This document shows, in pieces, positions 12,401-24,200 of a DNA stretch of 64,000 bases. Under the pieces are notes generated by a model. That model did not search any database. It had not been told where the DNA came from and saw only the letters and a list, made by a program, of their open reading frames with translations. Origin of the DNA: Nemertoderma westbladi (taxonomy: Eukaryota; Xenacoelomorpha; Nemertodermatida; Nemertodermatidae); the NCBI GenBank assembly GCA_032718475.1, contig JAUCBJ010000229.1:17111-81110 (forward strand), written 5' to 3'. Position 1 is the first letter of the stretch. Every line of letters begins with the position of its first letter. The position numbers and the translations under genes are program-made.

Positions 12401-12960
12401 GTAAGTCGTTCGTATGAGTTAGTAAGTCGTTCGTATGAGTTAGTAAGTCGTTCGTATGAGTTAGTAAGTCGTTCGTATGAGTTAGTAAGTCGTTCGTATG
12501 AGTTAGTAAGTCGTTCGTATGAGTTAGTAAGTCGTTCGTATGAGTTAGTAAGTCGTTCGTATGAGTTAGTAAGTCGTTCGTATGAGTTAGTAAGTCGTTC
12601 GTATGAGTTAGTAAGTCGTTCGTATGAGTTAGTAAGTCGTTCGTATGAGTTAGTAAGTCGTTCGTATGAGTTAGTAAGTCGTTCGTATGAGTTAGTAAGT
12701 CGTTCGTATGAGTTAGTAAGTCGTTCGTATGAGTTAGTAAGTCGTTCGTATGAGTTAGTGAGTCGTTCGTATGAGTTAGTAAGTCGTTCGTATGAGTTAG
12801 TAAGCCGTTCGTATGAGTTAGTAAGTCGTTCGTATGAGTTAGTAAGTCGTTCGTATGAGTTAGTAAGTCGTTCGTATGAGTTAGTAAGTCGTTCGTATGA
12901 GTTAGTAAGTCGTTCGTATGAGTTAGTAAGTCGTTCGTATGAGTTAGTAAGTCGTTCGTC
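9482..12960 (+). repeat. 21-bp minisatellite ending 34 bp before a 3' splice site
   Basis: About 165 copies of GAGTTAGTAAGTCGTTCGTAT with very few variants (mostly a single G/A change giving ATAAGTTAG, or GCCGTT for GTCGTT). Each unit contains GTAAGT, the 5' splice consensus. The array begins directly at the 5' terminus of the RTE copy and stops at 12960; the intron then reads CTAATAATC and TTTTTGTAG before the exon at 12995. The unit is seven codons long and stop-free in one frame, which gives a meaningless 873-residue open frame. Confidence 0.96.
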
Positions 12961-12994
12961 TAATAATCTATTTATTTATTCGGAATTTTTGTAG

Positions 12995-13176
12995 CGATCA
13001 ATGGTGGAACTAATACCAAGTCTAATGAATGCCATTCGAATGATTCATTCTATCAGTAATTACTACAACACAAGTGAACGCATGACGTCATTGTTTGTCA
13101 AGGTAACTAACCAAATGATTACAACGTGCAAAGCCTACATCAGGGAAAGCAACTCCAAACTTTGGGAGATGGACAG
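12995..13176 (+). CDS. DNAH5/8: Dynein heavy chain exon (tail, 2nd in window)
   Basis: The acceptor GGAATTTTTGTAG and donor GACAG|GTCAGT bound 60 codons plus two bases. The exon enters in phase 0 and leaves in phase 2. The peptide [16 protein letters not shown] and [20 protein letters not shown] is characteristic of the DNAH5/8 tail. It ends KLWEMDR across the junction, where AG plus the next exon's A makes the Arg codon. Confidence 0.9.
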
Positions 13177-13417
13177 GTCAGTTACCAAAATAATTCATAG
13201 ACCAATGTATATATAAAGGTAACGAAAATATTCATTTATCCTGCAAAGCGTATTTACTCTGCTAACTTGATTCTCACGAGAATATAATTGTTAATTTAAA
13301 CATTTTGTATTTAAAAATGCACTAGGTCTAGCTCCAGTAGTCGAGCATACGATAGACGAACATTGTTTTATATAGCCATTCGGCCATGGTTGGCTTGTTT
13401 GAGTATATGGTTGTCTT
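13177..13417. other. Start of the short intron 2, no element recognised
   Basis: The donor is GTCAGT. No gene or known repeat is seen before the RTE fragment that fills most of the rest of this 887-bp intron, the only intron here without a minisatellite. Confidence 0.5.
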
Positions 13418-14030
13418 TTGCTACTTGGGATCATGGATCCGGAAGTCAGGTTAAGACCTTCGTATACATAAGGGGAAGGCATGGACAGTATTGAATAGTT
13501 TGTTTGGAAGTCCCATAGAATAAAATGAAATATCAAGGTTAAATTATTTAGGACTGCAGTAGCACCAATACTCCTATATGGGAATCCATGCTGGGCTCTA
13601 ACAGCTGAGCACACCAAATCTCTGGATGGCACATTCACAAGAATGCTACGCCGGGTTCATTGTGTCAAGTACAATGCCAACATCTCCAACCAGACACTAT
13701 ATAACATTGGAGGTGTCTCATTGGTTCCCCCAAGCTTCACACTAGAACAAAATCACCTCCGCTTTGCAGGACATTGCTTTCGCCGTGAGGACCAGCCAGT
13801 GCATAATCTTGTACTTTGGCAGCCTCATGGAGTGAATAAGCATGGTGGACAGCCCATCACTTTCTTGAGACGCATCTTAAAGGACACTGGCCTTGAAGAT
13901 GCGGATGATATAGCAAAGGTCATGAGTGATAGGGAGTTGTGACGGTGCAATTTTGTCGATAAGCCGGCACAGCATTCTTAAAAATGCAGCTGCAATGCAG
14001 CATGCCGATCCTAGTAGTAGTAGTACAGTA
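13418..14030 (+). mobile_element. 5'-truncated, decayed RTE 3' end
   Basis: Homologous to the C-terminal part of the full RTE ORF plus its 3' tail. The GGATCATGGATCCGGAAGTC segment is recognisable, followed by a damaged stretch. A readable frame at 13643-13942 contains RMLRRVHCVKYNA and LRFAGHCFRRED. A TGG to TGA change stops the frame in the RELW motif. It ends GCATGCCGATCC(TAG)n. The tail stops about 30 bp before the 3' splice site of the next exon. Confidence 0.9.
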
Positions 14031-14063
14031 CGTTACTATATTATTAAAATATTTATTTTGTAG

Positions 14064-14239
14064 AGAGGAGTTAAAGAACAAGCTGCGTGAATGTATTCAA
14101 CTGAATGTGGAATATCAGAAGAACTTCCATCGCGTTAAAGAGAAACTCAAAGAGACACCCGACGAAAAACAGTTTGAATTCTCAGAAAATTATATCTTTG
14201 GGAAGTTCGATGTTTTTGCCAAACGTCTGCAAAGAATCG
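14064..14239 (+). CDS. DNAH5/8: Dynein heavy chain exon (tail, 3rd in window)
   Basis: The acceptor TTATTTTGTAG and donor AATCG|GTAGGG bound 1 + 58 codons + 1 base (phase 2 in, phase 1 out). It encodes REELKNKLRECIQLNVEYQK, then KEKLKETPDEKQ and FEFSENYIFGKFDVFAKRL; the FEFSE-YIFGKFD block is strongly conserved in the dynein tail. The upstream polypyrimidine tract lies just after the tail of an RTE fragment, so this acceptor has a retrotransposon as close neighbour. Confidence 0.9.
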
Positions 14240-14328
14240 GTAGGGTTTTCAATTTATTTAATGTAATTGTCATTAAATAATATGCACAGATGCAAAATAT
14301 GATATAATAATAAAGGTGTAATATGAAT

Positions 14329-15460
14329 TGGATTGACAACAAAATTCAGAAGTGCCGAAATGACCTCTATAAGGCGCAGAAAGAGTCCTGACTCAAACAG
14401 ACAACAGCGGCCAAGAATTCAGTTAAGGCTGCATCTAGGTCCCTGAACAGGCAGTACTCTGTTAATCTGCAGGAACTAATAAACCAACAGGTTGATGCCA
14501 TCAATGATGCTGACGACAGCAGGCAATCATCCCAGGCATGGAAATCGATCAATCAACATGCTTACTGGGCGGAAAACCAACCAACCACCAAGGTTAAGGC
14601 AGAATCACCAGCCGATCGCCTCAATGAGTTGTACTCCGTGATATTCCCATCCCGATATTCCCGCAAAGAGCATTAAGACCAATCGTGCCAGTGGGGTAGA
14701 TGGTGCCCCCCTGAGTTCTTTCAAATACCTTAGTCTTTGGATCTCATTTATCCCATCATAGTAGACATGTACAGAACAACAAGAGTCCCACAAGAAATGA
14801 AAACAAATAAGTTGGTGCCAGTTCCCAAGAAGGGCAACCTAACACTCTATGGTTCTTTTCGGGGAATCTCATTGATCTCGATTGCTGCAAAGCTATACAA
14901 TATAATTATATTAAATCGCATCAAGGATCCCATTGAGAGACTGCTCCGTGGAAATCAGAATGGGTTCCGTAAAGGTCGTGGGACCATGGAGCCCATTTTG
15001 GCACTTAGAAGGATAATTGAAGAGTTATCAAAAATGAAAGACAGGCATCTGGCTTTTATCTTTGTTGACTTCTTCAAGGTCTTTGATTCAGTCTCTCGCT
15101 CACGTATGTTCAGCATACTTTCATTATATGGGATTCCTGATGAAATTATTGCAGCAATCAGATCAGTATACGATGGTTCGACAACATTTGTGTCTACTGT
15201 TGACGGTGACACCGAACCATTTGAAGTAATATGGGGAGTCCTCCAGACACACTTGGAATATTATTATTCATAATTGTGGAATTTAATATTCATAAATGTC
15301 CTTAGTTCATCACAATGATGATGCGGTGATGATAACTCCACCTACTGGCTCCAGAAGTCGAGGAAATCCTGCCAAGTACCTACTGATCTAGACTTTGCTG
15401 ATGACTTAGGAGTACTCTCAGAATAACTAGATGGAGCCCAACGGCTCCTCAGCAAAGTGT
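14329..15460 (+). mobile_element. Decayed internal RTE fragment (linker and reverse transcriptase start)
   Basis: Homology with the full RTE begins at the GACAACAAAATTCAGAAGTGCC linker segment and runs through the reverse transcriptase N-terminal part. A frame at 14737-15273 shows KLVPVPKKGN, NGFRKGRGTMEP and FVDFFKVFDSVSR. Several deletions and stops are present (for example in the GASGVDG region and after GVLQ). The FADD region is just recognisable near 15400 and homology stops about 15460. Both ends of the element are missing. Confidence 0.88.
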
Positions 15461-15975
15461 TGGAATTGAAATCAAACAACTCACCACCAAGGCCGCCTCT
15501 GTCTGTTGACCTCGACTTTCGGTATCGCTGCCGCTACGGGCTGACGGGCAAACTGGACTAACCGTAACCGAGGATGAAATATTCCGGTTTTTTAATCTCA
15601 CTCTGCCATTACCCAGTTCCCCCTCGGTGTTAAATTGACACGCATTGTACAAGCAGTAGGCCTATTGCTCCGAGTTTCCGGCTGGTCGGGTGCAACTGCT
15701 GCATCTACATTGCCACACTATAACTCGGGCTCATGAGGACGAGTACTGCGTAGACTATATTCCTATAAACCAAAACCATACCTGGCTTCGCCTATTGAAC
15801 GCATCGGTAGTTATAAAGATCGTCAGTCTGCGTTTAGGAAAGATATTTAAATACAAAACAGGACTAGCACAACGAGGCTTATAATGAAGACGAGTACTGC
15901 GTTGACTATTATTATATAAACCACCTGGCTTCACATATTGATCGCATCCCTAGTTATCTATATATATAAATATCA
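15461..15975. other. Unclassified intronic sequence with a local duplicated segment
   Basis: Segments around GAGTACTGCG...TATTCCTATAAACCA occur at 15735-15790, again at 15890-15950, and a longer related copy lies at 17645-17800 (AAATACAAAACAGGA, AACGAGGCTTATAATGAAGA). This is an unidentified dispersed repeat. No coding evidence. Confidence 0.6.
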
Positions 15976-15976
15976 T

Positions 15977-16034
15977 GTGTCTGTCTGTCTGTCCTTCTGT
16001 CTGTCTGTCTATCTGTCTGTTTGTCTGTCTGTCC
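15977..16034 (+). repeat. (CTGT)n microsatellite
   Basis: About 14 repeats of CTGT with a few C/T interruptions. Confidence 0.9.
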
Positions 16035-16289
16035 AAGCTATACGTTTCTACACACAAGCACCAATCGGAGCTCGCGATACATCGAACGAAAGCTCTCGTC
16101 ACGAGCACGTGCACTGTCGCTATCGAGTCGCTCGAGTCTTATTTTACGCGTTTGTTTGCGTGAATGCGAATTTCGTGAATTCGGTACCGGTAGCGCGATA
16201 GGCCTAGCAGTTCATTCTGTCACTCGACACGTTGGGTCTCGACTATTATGCTACTTTTTGATACCAGACTTAATCTGTTCTAAATGATA

Positions 16290-17480
16290 CTTTGCAGATC
16301 TGTTCCCGACCATAGACTGTGTGTTTGGAACTGAAACTGAAAACATCTCCCATTTCGTTATTATTAAAGCCTTTTAGCTGATACATGGCAGAGGTCTTCT
16401 ACACCATAGGCTGTGTGTTTGGGGAGGATGCTGACCAATCTGCAATTCCCCAGTCTGCCGCTAGGGGGAGAAATATCTGAAAGTGAAAACCTTATCCCAT
16501 TTCTTTGTTTATAATGCTTTTCTGCTGATACTTGGCAGAGGTCTACTACACCATAGACTGTGTGTTTGGGGAGGAGCTATAATCAGTCTGCATTTCTCCA
16601 GTCTACCGCTAGGGGCCAAATGTCTGAAAGTGAAAACCTTATCCCATTTCGTTATTAATAATGCTTTTAGGCTGACACTTGGCAGATGTGTATTACACCA
16701 TATGGTGTGTGTCTGTGGAGGACGCCCAACTACCTGCAAGTCTCCATTCGGCCGCTAGGGGGCGAAATATGTGAAAGTGAAAACCTTATCCCATTTCGTT
16801 GTTTATAATGCTTTTAGGCTGATATTTGGCAGAGGTCTACTACACCATAGGCTGCGTGTTTGTGGAGAACTCTGACCAATCTGCAATTCCTCTGTCTGCC
16901 ACTAGGGGGCCAAATGTCTGAAAGTTAAAACCTTATCCCATTTCGTTATTAATATGATTTCAGGCTGACACTTGCCAGATGTGTAGTACACCATAGGGTG
17001 TGTGTCTAGGTAAGACGCCGAACAAACTGCAGTTCTCCATTCAACCGCTAGGGGGCGAAATGTCTGAAAGTGAAAACCTTATCCCGTTTCGTTGTTTATA
17101 ATGCTTTTAGGCTGATACTTGTCAGAGGTCTACTACACCATAGACTGCGTGTTTGTGGAAAACTCTGACCAATCTGCAATTTCTCAGTCTGCCGCTAGAG
17201 GGTGAAATGTCTCAAGTGAAATTCTTCTCCCATTTCGTTGTTTCTAATGCTTTTTTGCTTATACTTGGGAAAGGCATGCTTGACCATAGGCTGTTTGTAT
17301 GGGGAGGACGCTAACCAGTCTGCGGATTTCCAGTCTACTGCTAGGGTGCGAAATATCTGAATCTGAAAAGTAAAAACATTCTCACATTTATTTATTAAAA
17401 ATGCTTTTACGCTTATAATTGTCAGAGGTCTACTGTACTACATTATAAGGCTGCATCTATGCGAAGGACGTTGACCAGTA
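16290..17480. repeat. 147-bp tandem repeat, about eight diverged copies, each with a CTCF-core-like motif
   Basis: The landmark CACCATAGRCTG occurs at 16402, 16549, 16696, 16843, 16989, 17136 and about 17281, that is every 145-147 bp. Each unit also carries GAAAACCTTATCCCATTTCG and a CCGCTAGGGGGCG-type box (about 16451, 16602, 16748, 16897, 17042, 17188, 17335). Copies differ by about 10-20 percent, so the array is older than the minisatellites. A related single copy lies at about 53380-53600. Confidence 0.88.
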
Positions 17481-17809
17481 TAGATATCTGAAAAGTAAAA
17501 CAGCATCAGTCCTTTTGTTTGAGAACACTCTATATCATATGAAGTTTTGTTAAGTTAATTAATTAATTAATGTTTGGAATGGTGAATAGGCTTGTGAACT
17601 AGAAAGCCGTGGTCCGAAGGGCCACTGGCTTTCTAGTTATTATTATAAAGATTGTCAGCCTGCGTTTAAGAAATATGTATTTAAATACAAAACAGGACGA
17701 ACGCAACGAGGCTTATAATGAAGACAAGTACTGCGTTTATTATATTCCTATAAACCACATGGCTTCGTATATTGAACGTGCGATTGAAAATAAGTTTGTG
17801 CTACCCTTC
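17481..17809. other. Unclassified intronic sequence
   Basis: Contains a 12-bp inverted repeat AACTAGAAAGCC / GGCTTTCTAGTT (about 17597-17637) and a copy of the unidentified repeat also found at 15735-15965. No gene is seen. Confidence 0.55.
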
Positions 17810-18405
17810 TGTGACGGGATCAAGGGATCCCGACTGGGTTAAATCCTTACGCGTCACGACAGGCTGATGGTGGTTGGTAAAAGGGTTTGAGTTCGGTGTT
17901 CAACTGATAATATAATGTATAATATAAGATAGTGATAGCACGATTGAATGACCGGATAATAAATCAGTATATGGAATAAGGCAGTACTGCAGTGGCGGTA
18001 GAACTATATTGCCGGCCTGCACTGAAACTGACTACTGAATAAACTGAGCTACGGGCCGGTAGCAAATAGATAATATATAATATATAATACTCTACCGCTA
18101 CACTACTGTGGCCTTTCACCCAGTGGATGCCCTCCTTCGCCCCTATTGGCCAATAATCTACTTCACGCCTCTCACTCTCTCTGGGAGTGTTTCCCCCATG
18201 CTGTTGGCCCCTGCTGGTTGTTTTCCCCTTTCGAGGTGGATTGACCTCTAACCTCCCTTTGTGTGGCTTTGGGGTTTGTGTTCTCCCCAGTGTTGGTTGT
18301 GATACGAGATTGGTTATTGCCAATCTCGTATCTCCAACATATTGCTGAAAAGGTGCCACTTCCCAACTTTATGAGGGTAATGCGGCGGAATTGAATCCGC
18401 TCACA
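17810..18405. mobile_element. Solo LTR (family A), 596 bp
   Basis: It begins TGTGACGGGATC and ends CCGCTCACA (TG...CA), with a perfect 5-bp target duplication CCTTC (17805-17809 and 18406-18410). Inside are a C-rich segment and a hairpin ACGAGATTGG-TTATTG-CCAATCTCGT bordered by GTTGG and CCAAC. The same layout is seen in the copies at 20770-25426, 39963-40602 and 41680-42317. No internal region flanks it. If related to the element at 55478 it is read on the minus strand. Confidence 0.9.
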
Positions 18406-18419
18406 CCTTCCGCCCCGTG

Positions 18420-19375
18420 GGTGGTAGATGTCGCGGTTATATATTGGTTGGTATGGAGGGGGGGGGGGGGGGGGGGGGGTGCAGATTATAAGGGCTGAAC
18501 ATGTTCTTGTTGTTCACATAACTAAAAATAGCATCCAGCCTGCCAGAAGTAAGAATGCGGTTTTCTCGAATGCAAGCTGATCTAAAGATTGCTTTAGAAA
18601 CAGCCTTCGCGCACTTTTTATATTCAGCTTTACCGGTTTCGGTATGCCGACGACGCCATAATACTTTTTTCTGTTTCTGCAAATTCTTGACAAAGGCAGT
18701 ATACGGCCTACTTTTAACTTTGATATTGGTATACGGCACTTATCCATCCCTGATTTCAAAATTCCCGCAAAAGCCGACCAGTAATCGTCTACAACTACAC
18801 AGTTACTGAAAATTTCGGACCAATCCTGTCCTTCAATAAAATCAACAAAACCAACATAATCGCCTTTTTTTAAATTAAAATAGCCCAGATTATCAGGTTA
18901 CACATTGTGATCTGGCGAAAAAATACTGAACACTACGCTAGAATGATAACTAGTGGAAAAAGATACACTCGTATCAACGTCTGAAATAAACATGTCTTCA
19001 GTAGTAAACACAAGATCAAGCACATTATTTAGACGAGTAGGTTTTAGTTGTAATTGGTCAAGGCCATTATCTAATATAAAATAATCAAAGTCATTATAGG
19101 TGTTATTATCGGGATGTGAATGATCCTTCCAGTCAAATTGAGGCAAGTTAAAGTCCCCGAAGACTGAAACCGGGAAATCCACATTCGCACAGGTCGGACA
19201 GTCCCTGAATTAATCGGCAATCATCGGCAAAAGAGGCATACTCATGAGGGCAGTAAGCGCATATAAGTCGGCAGGGATTACTGCCTACTAAATCGACAGC
19301 TACGATTTCAGTCGATTTAAATCCGTATCGACCCATTAGTTGTACTGGGGCAGCCACAACGCCATTACGCAGGAG
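18420..19375 (-). pseudogene. Decayed non-LTR retrotransposon, endonuclease and linker
   Basis: On the minus strand 19357-19148 gives PVQLMGRYGFKSTEIVAVDL and ICAYCPHEY. After a frameshift 19182-18898 continues with VFGDFNLPQFDW, LDLVFTT and SYHSSVVFSI, which are endonuclease features. A further frameshift leads to 18739-18437, a basic linker (KNLQKQKKVLWRRRH). The family resembles CR1/jockey-type elements and differs from the RTE copies. A run of about 24 G (18457-18479) lies at the left end. No reverse transcriptase remains. Confidence 0.78.
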
Positions 19376-20769
19376 AATCTAAGTTCAACCTACCTACCTA
19401 CTGATTATTTTATACAATCTGCATCTGCCTGCATTATACTGCAGTTCTAAACTTCGAGTTCGGAAGTTGTAATCCTTATATCCGAGGATCCCTATGAGGT
19501 GAGGATCACATGCAGCTTATCCTAACGAATCGTCTCCTTCTGCATATAGATGACTGCTGAGTCTTCAACGTTGACGACACAAACTGGCTGACTGGGTGCC
19601 AGCACGTTTGCGATAACATTCTCGCATATCTCTGGACGGCCAAGGTCGAGAGAGGGTCGTACCGGAACTCTATCATCACGACTTCCAGCCCTTAGCCTCG
19701 TTTCTCCGACTCAATGCTGAAAGATGCAAAAGTGCGCCTACTGGGCATGCTCGAATCCGGTGGGAAAACTACTGGTAGTTCCAATCGCATTGTACGTGTA
19801 CATAAACGTAAGCAGGACTTCGCTAAAAGCAAACATAAGGTAAACAGGTGAAACTAAAGAAACTTCGTGGTATTGGTACGATTACAGCGCGTGGTTTATG
19901 GTACTTGCAACGTTTACCAGATGAAATCTTTGACTCTAGAATCAGGCACGAAATACTGAAATACAAAGAGCAAAACTTCCGTGGGTCAACTGCGGTACAG
20001 CAATTTAATGTAACAGCAAGCGATGAGTTATTATGGGTTGCGTTCCGGAGCGAATTGGGATCCCCAGTTTAAATTCGCGAGTGGTTCGGTGTCTATCAGT
20101 CGACCAGAAACGCTTTGGTTCGTTGAGTTTTTAACTTTTATGTCTTCGTTTCATCCAAACCGCATCCGGTAGGGATACCACACCACCGCGTTATTTAATA
20201 ATTTTATTAATTAAACAAATTAAATTCACAATTTAGTATTGAATCTTTAATATATTATATTAAATAATAATAATGCCCTAGTCTGCGACAAATGCCCAAC
20301 AATATCCACCTTATCCTCTCAATAACTAATTACTTTTAGACCATATATTAATATTTTTAATAATTTATAAATTTTAGATTCCGTGCAATTTAATATGTAA
20401 TTACATAGGTTTTACCATTTACCCCGACTGGGGGGTGTCCAGATTAAATTAAAAAAAAAATAATAATATTAATAGGATGCATATATTTTAGTGTACAGAA
20501 TCGATAATGGATATACCCTGTGTTCCTATTAAAGTACTGATAATGTAATAATATATATGATTATTGCTTATTTGGTTATTTTAATAATATAAATAAGATA
20601 TTAATTATTATAAAACAAAGAATCTTAATAATGAAATTATTAAGAGTTAATTAAGCCACCACAAACTGACGTTACAAGGTGGGAAATTTGAGACTACTAC
20701 TAAGACTAACACAGTAACATGGACTGGCAGACATGAGTGTGGTTCTATGTACTAATACAGTAGTACTGC
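19376..20769. other. Intronic sequence, largely AT-rich, no recognised gene
   Basis: A frame at 19848-20072 (74 residues, KLKKLRGIGTITARG...) has no homology I recognise; it could be remnant transposon code. From 20200 to 20680 the sequence is very AT-rich. A motif ATTTACCCCGACTGGGGGG (from 20418) followed by an A-run recurs inverted at 36463-36483. Confidence 0.5.
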
Positions 20770-20859
20770 TGTGACGGGGTCAGAGATCCCGACCGGGTAG
20801 GTTGTTTTGTACGCGTCACCGCAGGCTGGGATGGTGTCACTGATAGCTTGGCCGAGGCC

Positions 20860-21000
20860 AAGGCCTTAAAGATGCGGATGATCTAGCAAATGTCATGGGT
20901 GATAGGGAGTTGTGGCGGTGCAATTTTGTTGACAAGCCGGCACAGCATTCTTAAAAATGCAGCTCCAATGCAGCATGCCGATCCTAGTAGTAGTAGTAGT
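20860..21000 (+). mobile_element. Short 5'-truncated RTE insertion
   Basis: 141 bp from the last codons of the RTE ORF (GATGCGGATGATCTAGC...) to the tail GCCGATCC(TAG)n. It is flanked by a perfect 10-bp target duplication GGCCGAGGCC (20850-20859 and 21001-21010). Confidence 0.93.
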
Positions 21001-21214
21001 GGCCGAGGCCGATGGAGAAAAGCGTTCAGAGTTAATGTTGTTCCTTGGCGGTGTAATATAATAATGATAGCACAGTTAATACGATGGCGGATGACAATTT
21101 TGCTTGGTACCGGTAATAGATTAATATACAGCCAATGTCAATGACGGTAAAACAATATTACCCATCTGCACTGAAACTGGGTAACTAACTAAACTGAATC
21201 ACAAGACCGGTAGC

Positions 21215-24200
21215 CTGGTCAGGTATTCTAGGTCATTGATCAAGAAAACTTGCCACCTCCATGCAGCATAAAGGAGGTGCCACCTGTAGCTGCATAGACC
21301 CCTTATACTAGGGCAAATCTGGTCCTGTAACTAGGACCCCCTTCGTTCTGGGATAAGGACGCCCTTGGTCCTGGATTAAGGACCCATATACTTGGCTGCA
21401 GGGGTATATGGCCTGACCAGGCAGATGGTGATCTACCAATGGCTGGTCAGGAGTAGAGTGTTCTCATGTCCACTCTGAGAGCACTTCACTGCGACCTGCA
21501 CCTGGCAGCAAGGGTACAGGGCATGACCCAGCAGATGAGCTGCAACAGCCAATGGTGGGTCATGTGCGCCAGAGTAGATATGGGTGATGGGCCTCATATC
21601 TGACTCCATTGCGACACCCACCCTGTGGAATGGCAAACCAGGGTGTGGTATTTGCCCCGAGAGCTGACTCGGCAAAAAAGCACCCCCCAACCCCCACTAT
21701 GGATTACATTAGCAATGCGGAGGTCCGGCCACTAGAGGCCAGTGGAATTACCGGACACAATCGGCCTCACAGGCGTCAGTTAACTCCTGACCGGCTGCCT
21801 GTCTCACCCCCTACTGGAGAGAGAGCAGTCAACAATTCTTTGAGTCCCTTTCCTGATGACCTTTCTGGCCCAAACCCTGGGTCACCAGGGAGGCCAGATT
21901 GTGATGGGGAGAGGGATTCTGGAGTTGGAGGCTACTCTCATGTTCCACCCCGACCAACAAAGCCATTGGTGAATCTGAGGCAAGTCACTAGACTAGCCTC
22001 AGTAAACACCCTAACACTCGGGTCCCCAATGCGACAAGGTGAGCTGACTGCCTTGGCAGATAAGCTTTCTCTTAGCGCAGTGGGTGTTCAAGAGCACCGA
22101 ATGCAGACTGGACAGACTGATGAGGTTCTGATTAAGGACATGGGGGGCGGTTGGCGACTCGCCCTCGCGTCAGCAGATGATAGTGGCAATGGTGGAATTG
22201 GTCTATTGATGAATCCAACTGCACATGCAGCATTGGACAAAATAGACCAAATCTCTAACCGCATCATCCGTTGCCACTTCTCATGTTCTGGAAGACTGGC
22301 TAAGAAGTTTCCTAAGGTGGTTCTGATTGTGTGCTACTCTCCAACTAGTGTTGCCCCTGTAGAGGAGGTGGAAAATTTCTACCACAATCTACAAGCAGCT
22401 ACTGATGGAGTGGATCAGCATGCATTCTTAACATTCCTGGGAGACTTTAATGCAAGTCTGCATCAATCACCTACATCGCCCTGGGTCTATAGCAATAGTG
22501 TTAACCGAAATTCTGTCCATCTTCAGGATTTTATCTCTGGAAATGGATTGTTTTCGGCTGGAACCCAGTTCAAGAAGCGAACTGGAAAGCTATGGACTCA
22601 TAGTGGACCCAGTGGTCACAAGTCCCAGATAGACCATATTCTGTTTCGTAGGAAATACAGGAGCTCTATACAAGACTGTAATGCATTTACACTTCGACCC
22701 TTCTCCAGTGATCACCGCCTTATTGTGGCCAAGGTAAGACTTAGTCTGCGTGCTAGCAGAATAACGAAATCTGCCTTGCCACGGCATGACTGGTCCTCTC
22801 TGTTGCAACAGCCAAGTGTGAGATCCAGCTTCACACTACAGCTGAGCAACAGGTATGAGGCTCTTGCCTCTGAGGCGGCAGATCACTGTGAGGGCTATAC
22901 TGCCTTTACAGAAGCAGTTAAGTTAGCAGCTGCAGAAACAGTTCCTGTATACCCTCGAAACAGGAAAAGGGCCCCCTGGACTGACAACAAAATTCAAAAG
23001 TGCCGAAATGACCTTCATAAGGCGCAGAAAGAGTCCCGACTCAAACAGACTACAGCGGCCAAGAATGCAGTTAAGGCTGCATCTAGGTCCCTGAACAGGC
23101 AGTACTCTGTTAATCTACAGGAGCTAATAAACCAACAGGTTGATGCCATCAATGATGCTGACGACAGCAGGCAATCATCCCAGGCATGGAAATCAATCAA
23201 TCTGCTTACTGGGCGGAAAAGCCAACCAACCACCAAGGTTAAGGCAGAATCACCAGCCGATCGCCTCAATGGTTGGAAAGCCCACTTTGAAAAGCTCCTC
23301 AATAATGACAGGGTATTGCCTGATAACTTTATAGAAGTAAAGGTGTCTGAGTCTGTACTCCCAGATATTCCCATTGGCGATATCTCCTTTGCAGAAGTGA
23401 AGGCTGCTGCAAAGAGCATTAAGACCAATCGTGCCAGTGGAGTAGATGGTGTTCCCCCTGAGGTCTTTAAAATACCTGAGTGTTTAAAGCTTATCTATCC
23501 CATCATAGTAGACATGTACCGTACAACAAGAGTCCCACAAGAAATGAAAACAAATAAGTTGGTGCCAGTTCCCAAGAAGGGCAACCTAACACTCTATGGT
23601 TCTTTTCGGGGAATCTCATTGATCTCAATTGCTGCAAAGCTATACAATAGGATTCTATTAAATCGCATCAGGGATCCCATTGAGAGACTGCTCCGTGGAA
23701 ATCAGAATGGGTTCCGTAAAGGTCGTGGGACCATGGAGCCCATTTTGGCACTTAGAAGGATAATTGAAGAATTATCAAAAAAGAAAGACAGGCATCTGGC
23801 TGTTATCTTTGTTGACTTCTTCAAGGCCTTTGATTCAGTCTCTCGCTCACGTATGTTCAGCATACTTTCATTATATGGGATTCCTGATGAAATTATTGCA
23901 GCAATCAGATCAGTATACGATGGTTCGACAACATTTGTGTCTACTGTTGACGGTGACACAGAACCATTCGAAGTGTTATGGGGCGTCCTCCAAGGAGACA
24001 CACTTGCACCATTCTTATTCATTATTGTGGTTGACTATGTTCTACGCATGTCCTTAGATCATCATAATGATGATGGGGTGATGATAACTCCACCTACTGG
24101 CTCCAGAAGTCGAGGAAATCCTGCCAAGTACCTAACTGATCTAGACTTTGCTGATGACTTAGGAGTACTCTCAGAATCATTAGAGGGAGCCCAACGGCTC

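Noticed and set aside
10373-12994. 873-residue open frame of seven-residue repeats (YELVSRS)
   Set aside because: It is the translation of the 21-bp intronic array and its last codons overlap the acceptor region of a dynein exon. No start context or unique domain; stop-free only because 21 is a multiple of three.
15938-16287. Cys/Ser-rich frames around the CTGT microsatellite
   Set aside because: Translation of a simple repeat with no conserved extension.
16450-17350. CCGCTAGGGGGCG boxes as proven CTCF sites
   Set aside because: Only a visual match; kept as a finding to test and not listed as a regulatory feature.
19848-20072. Small gene of 74 codons
   Set aside because: No recognised motif and no homologue known to me; in a transposon-rich intron it is more likely chance or relic.
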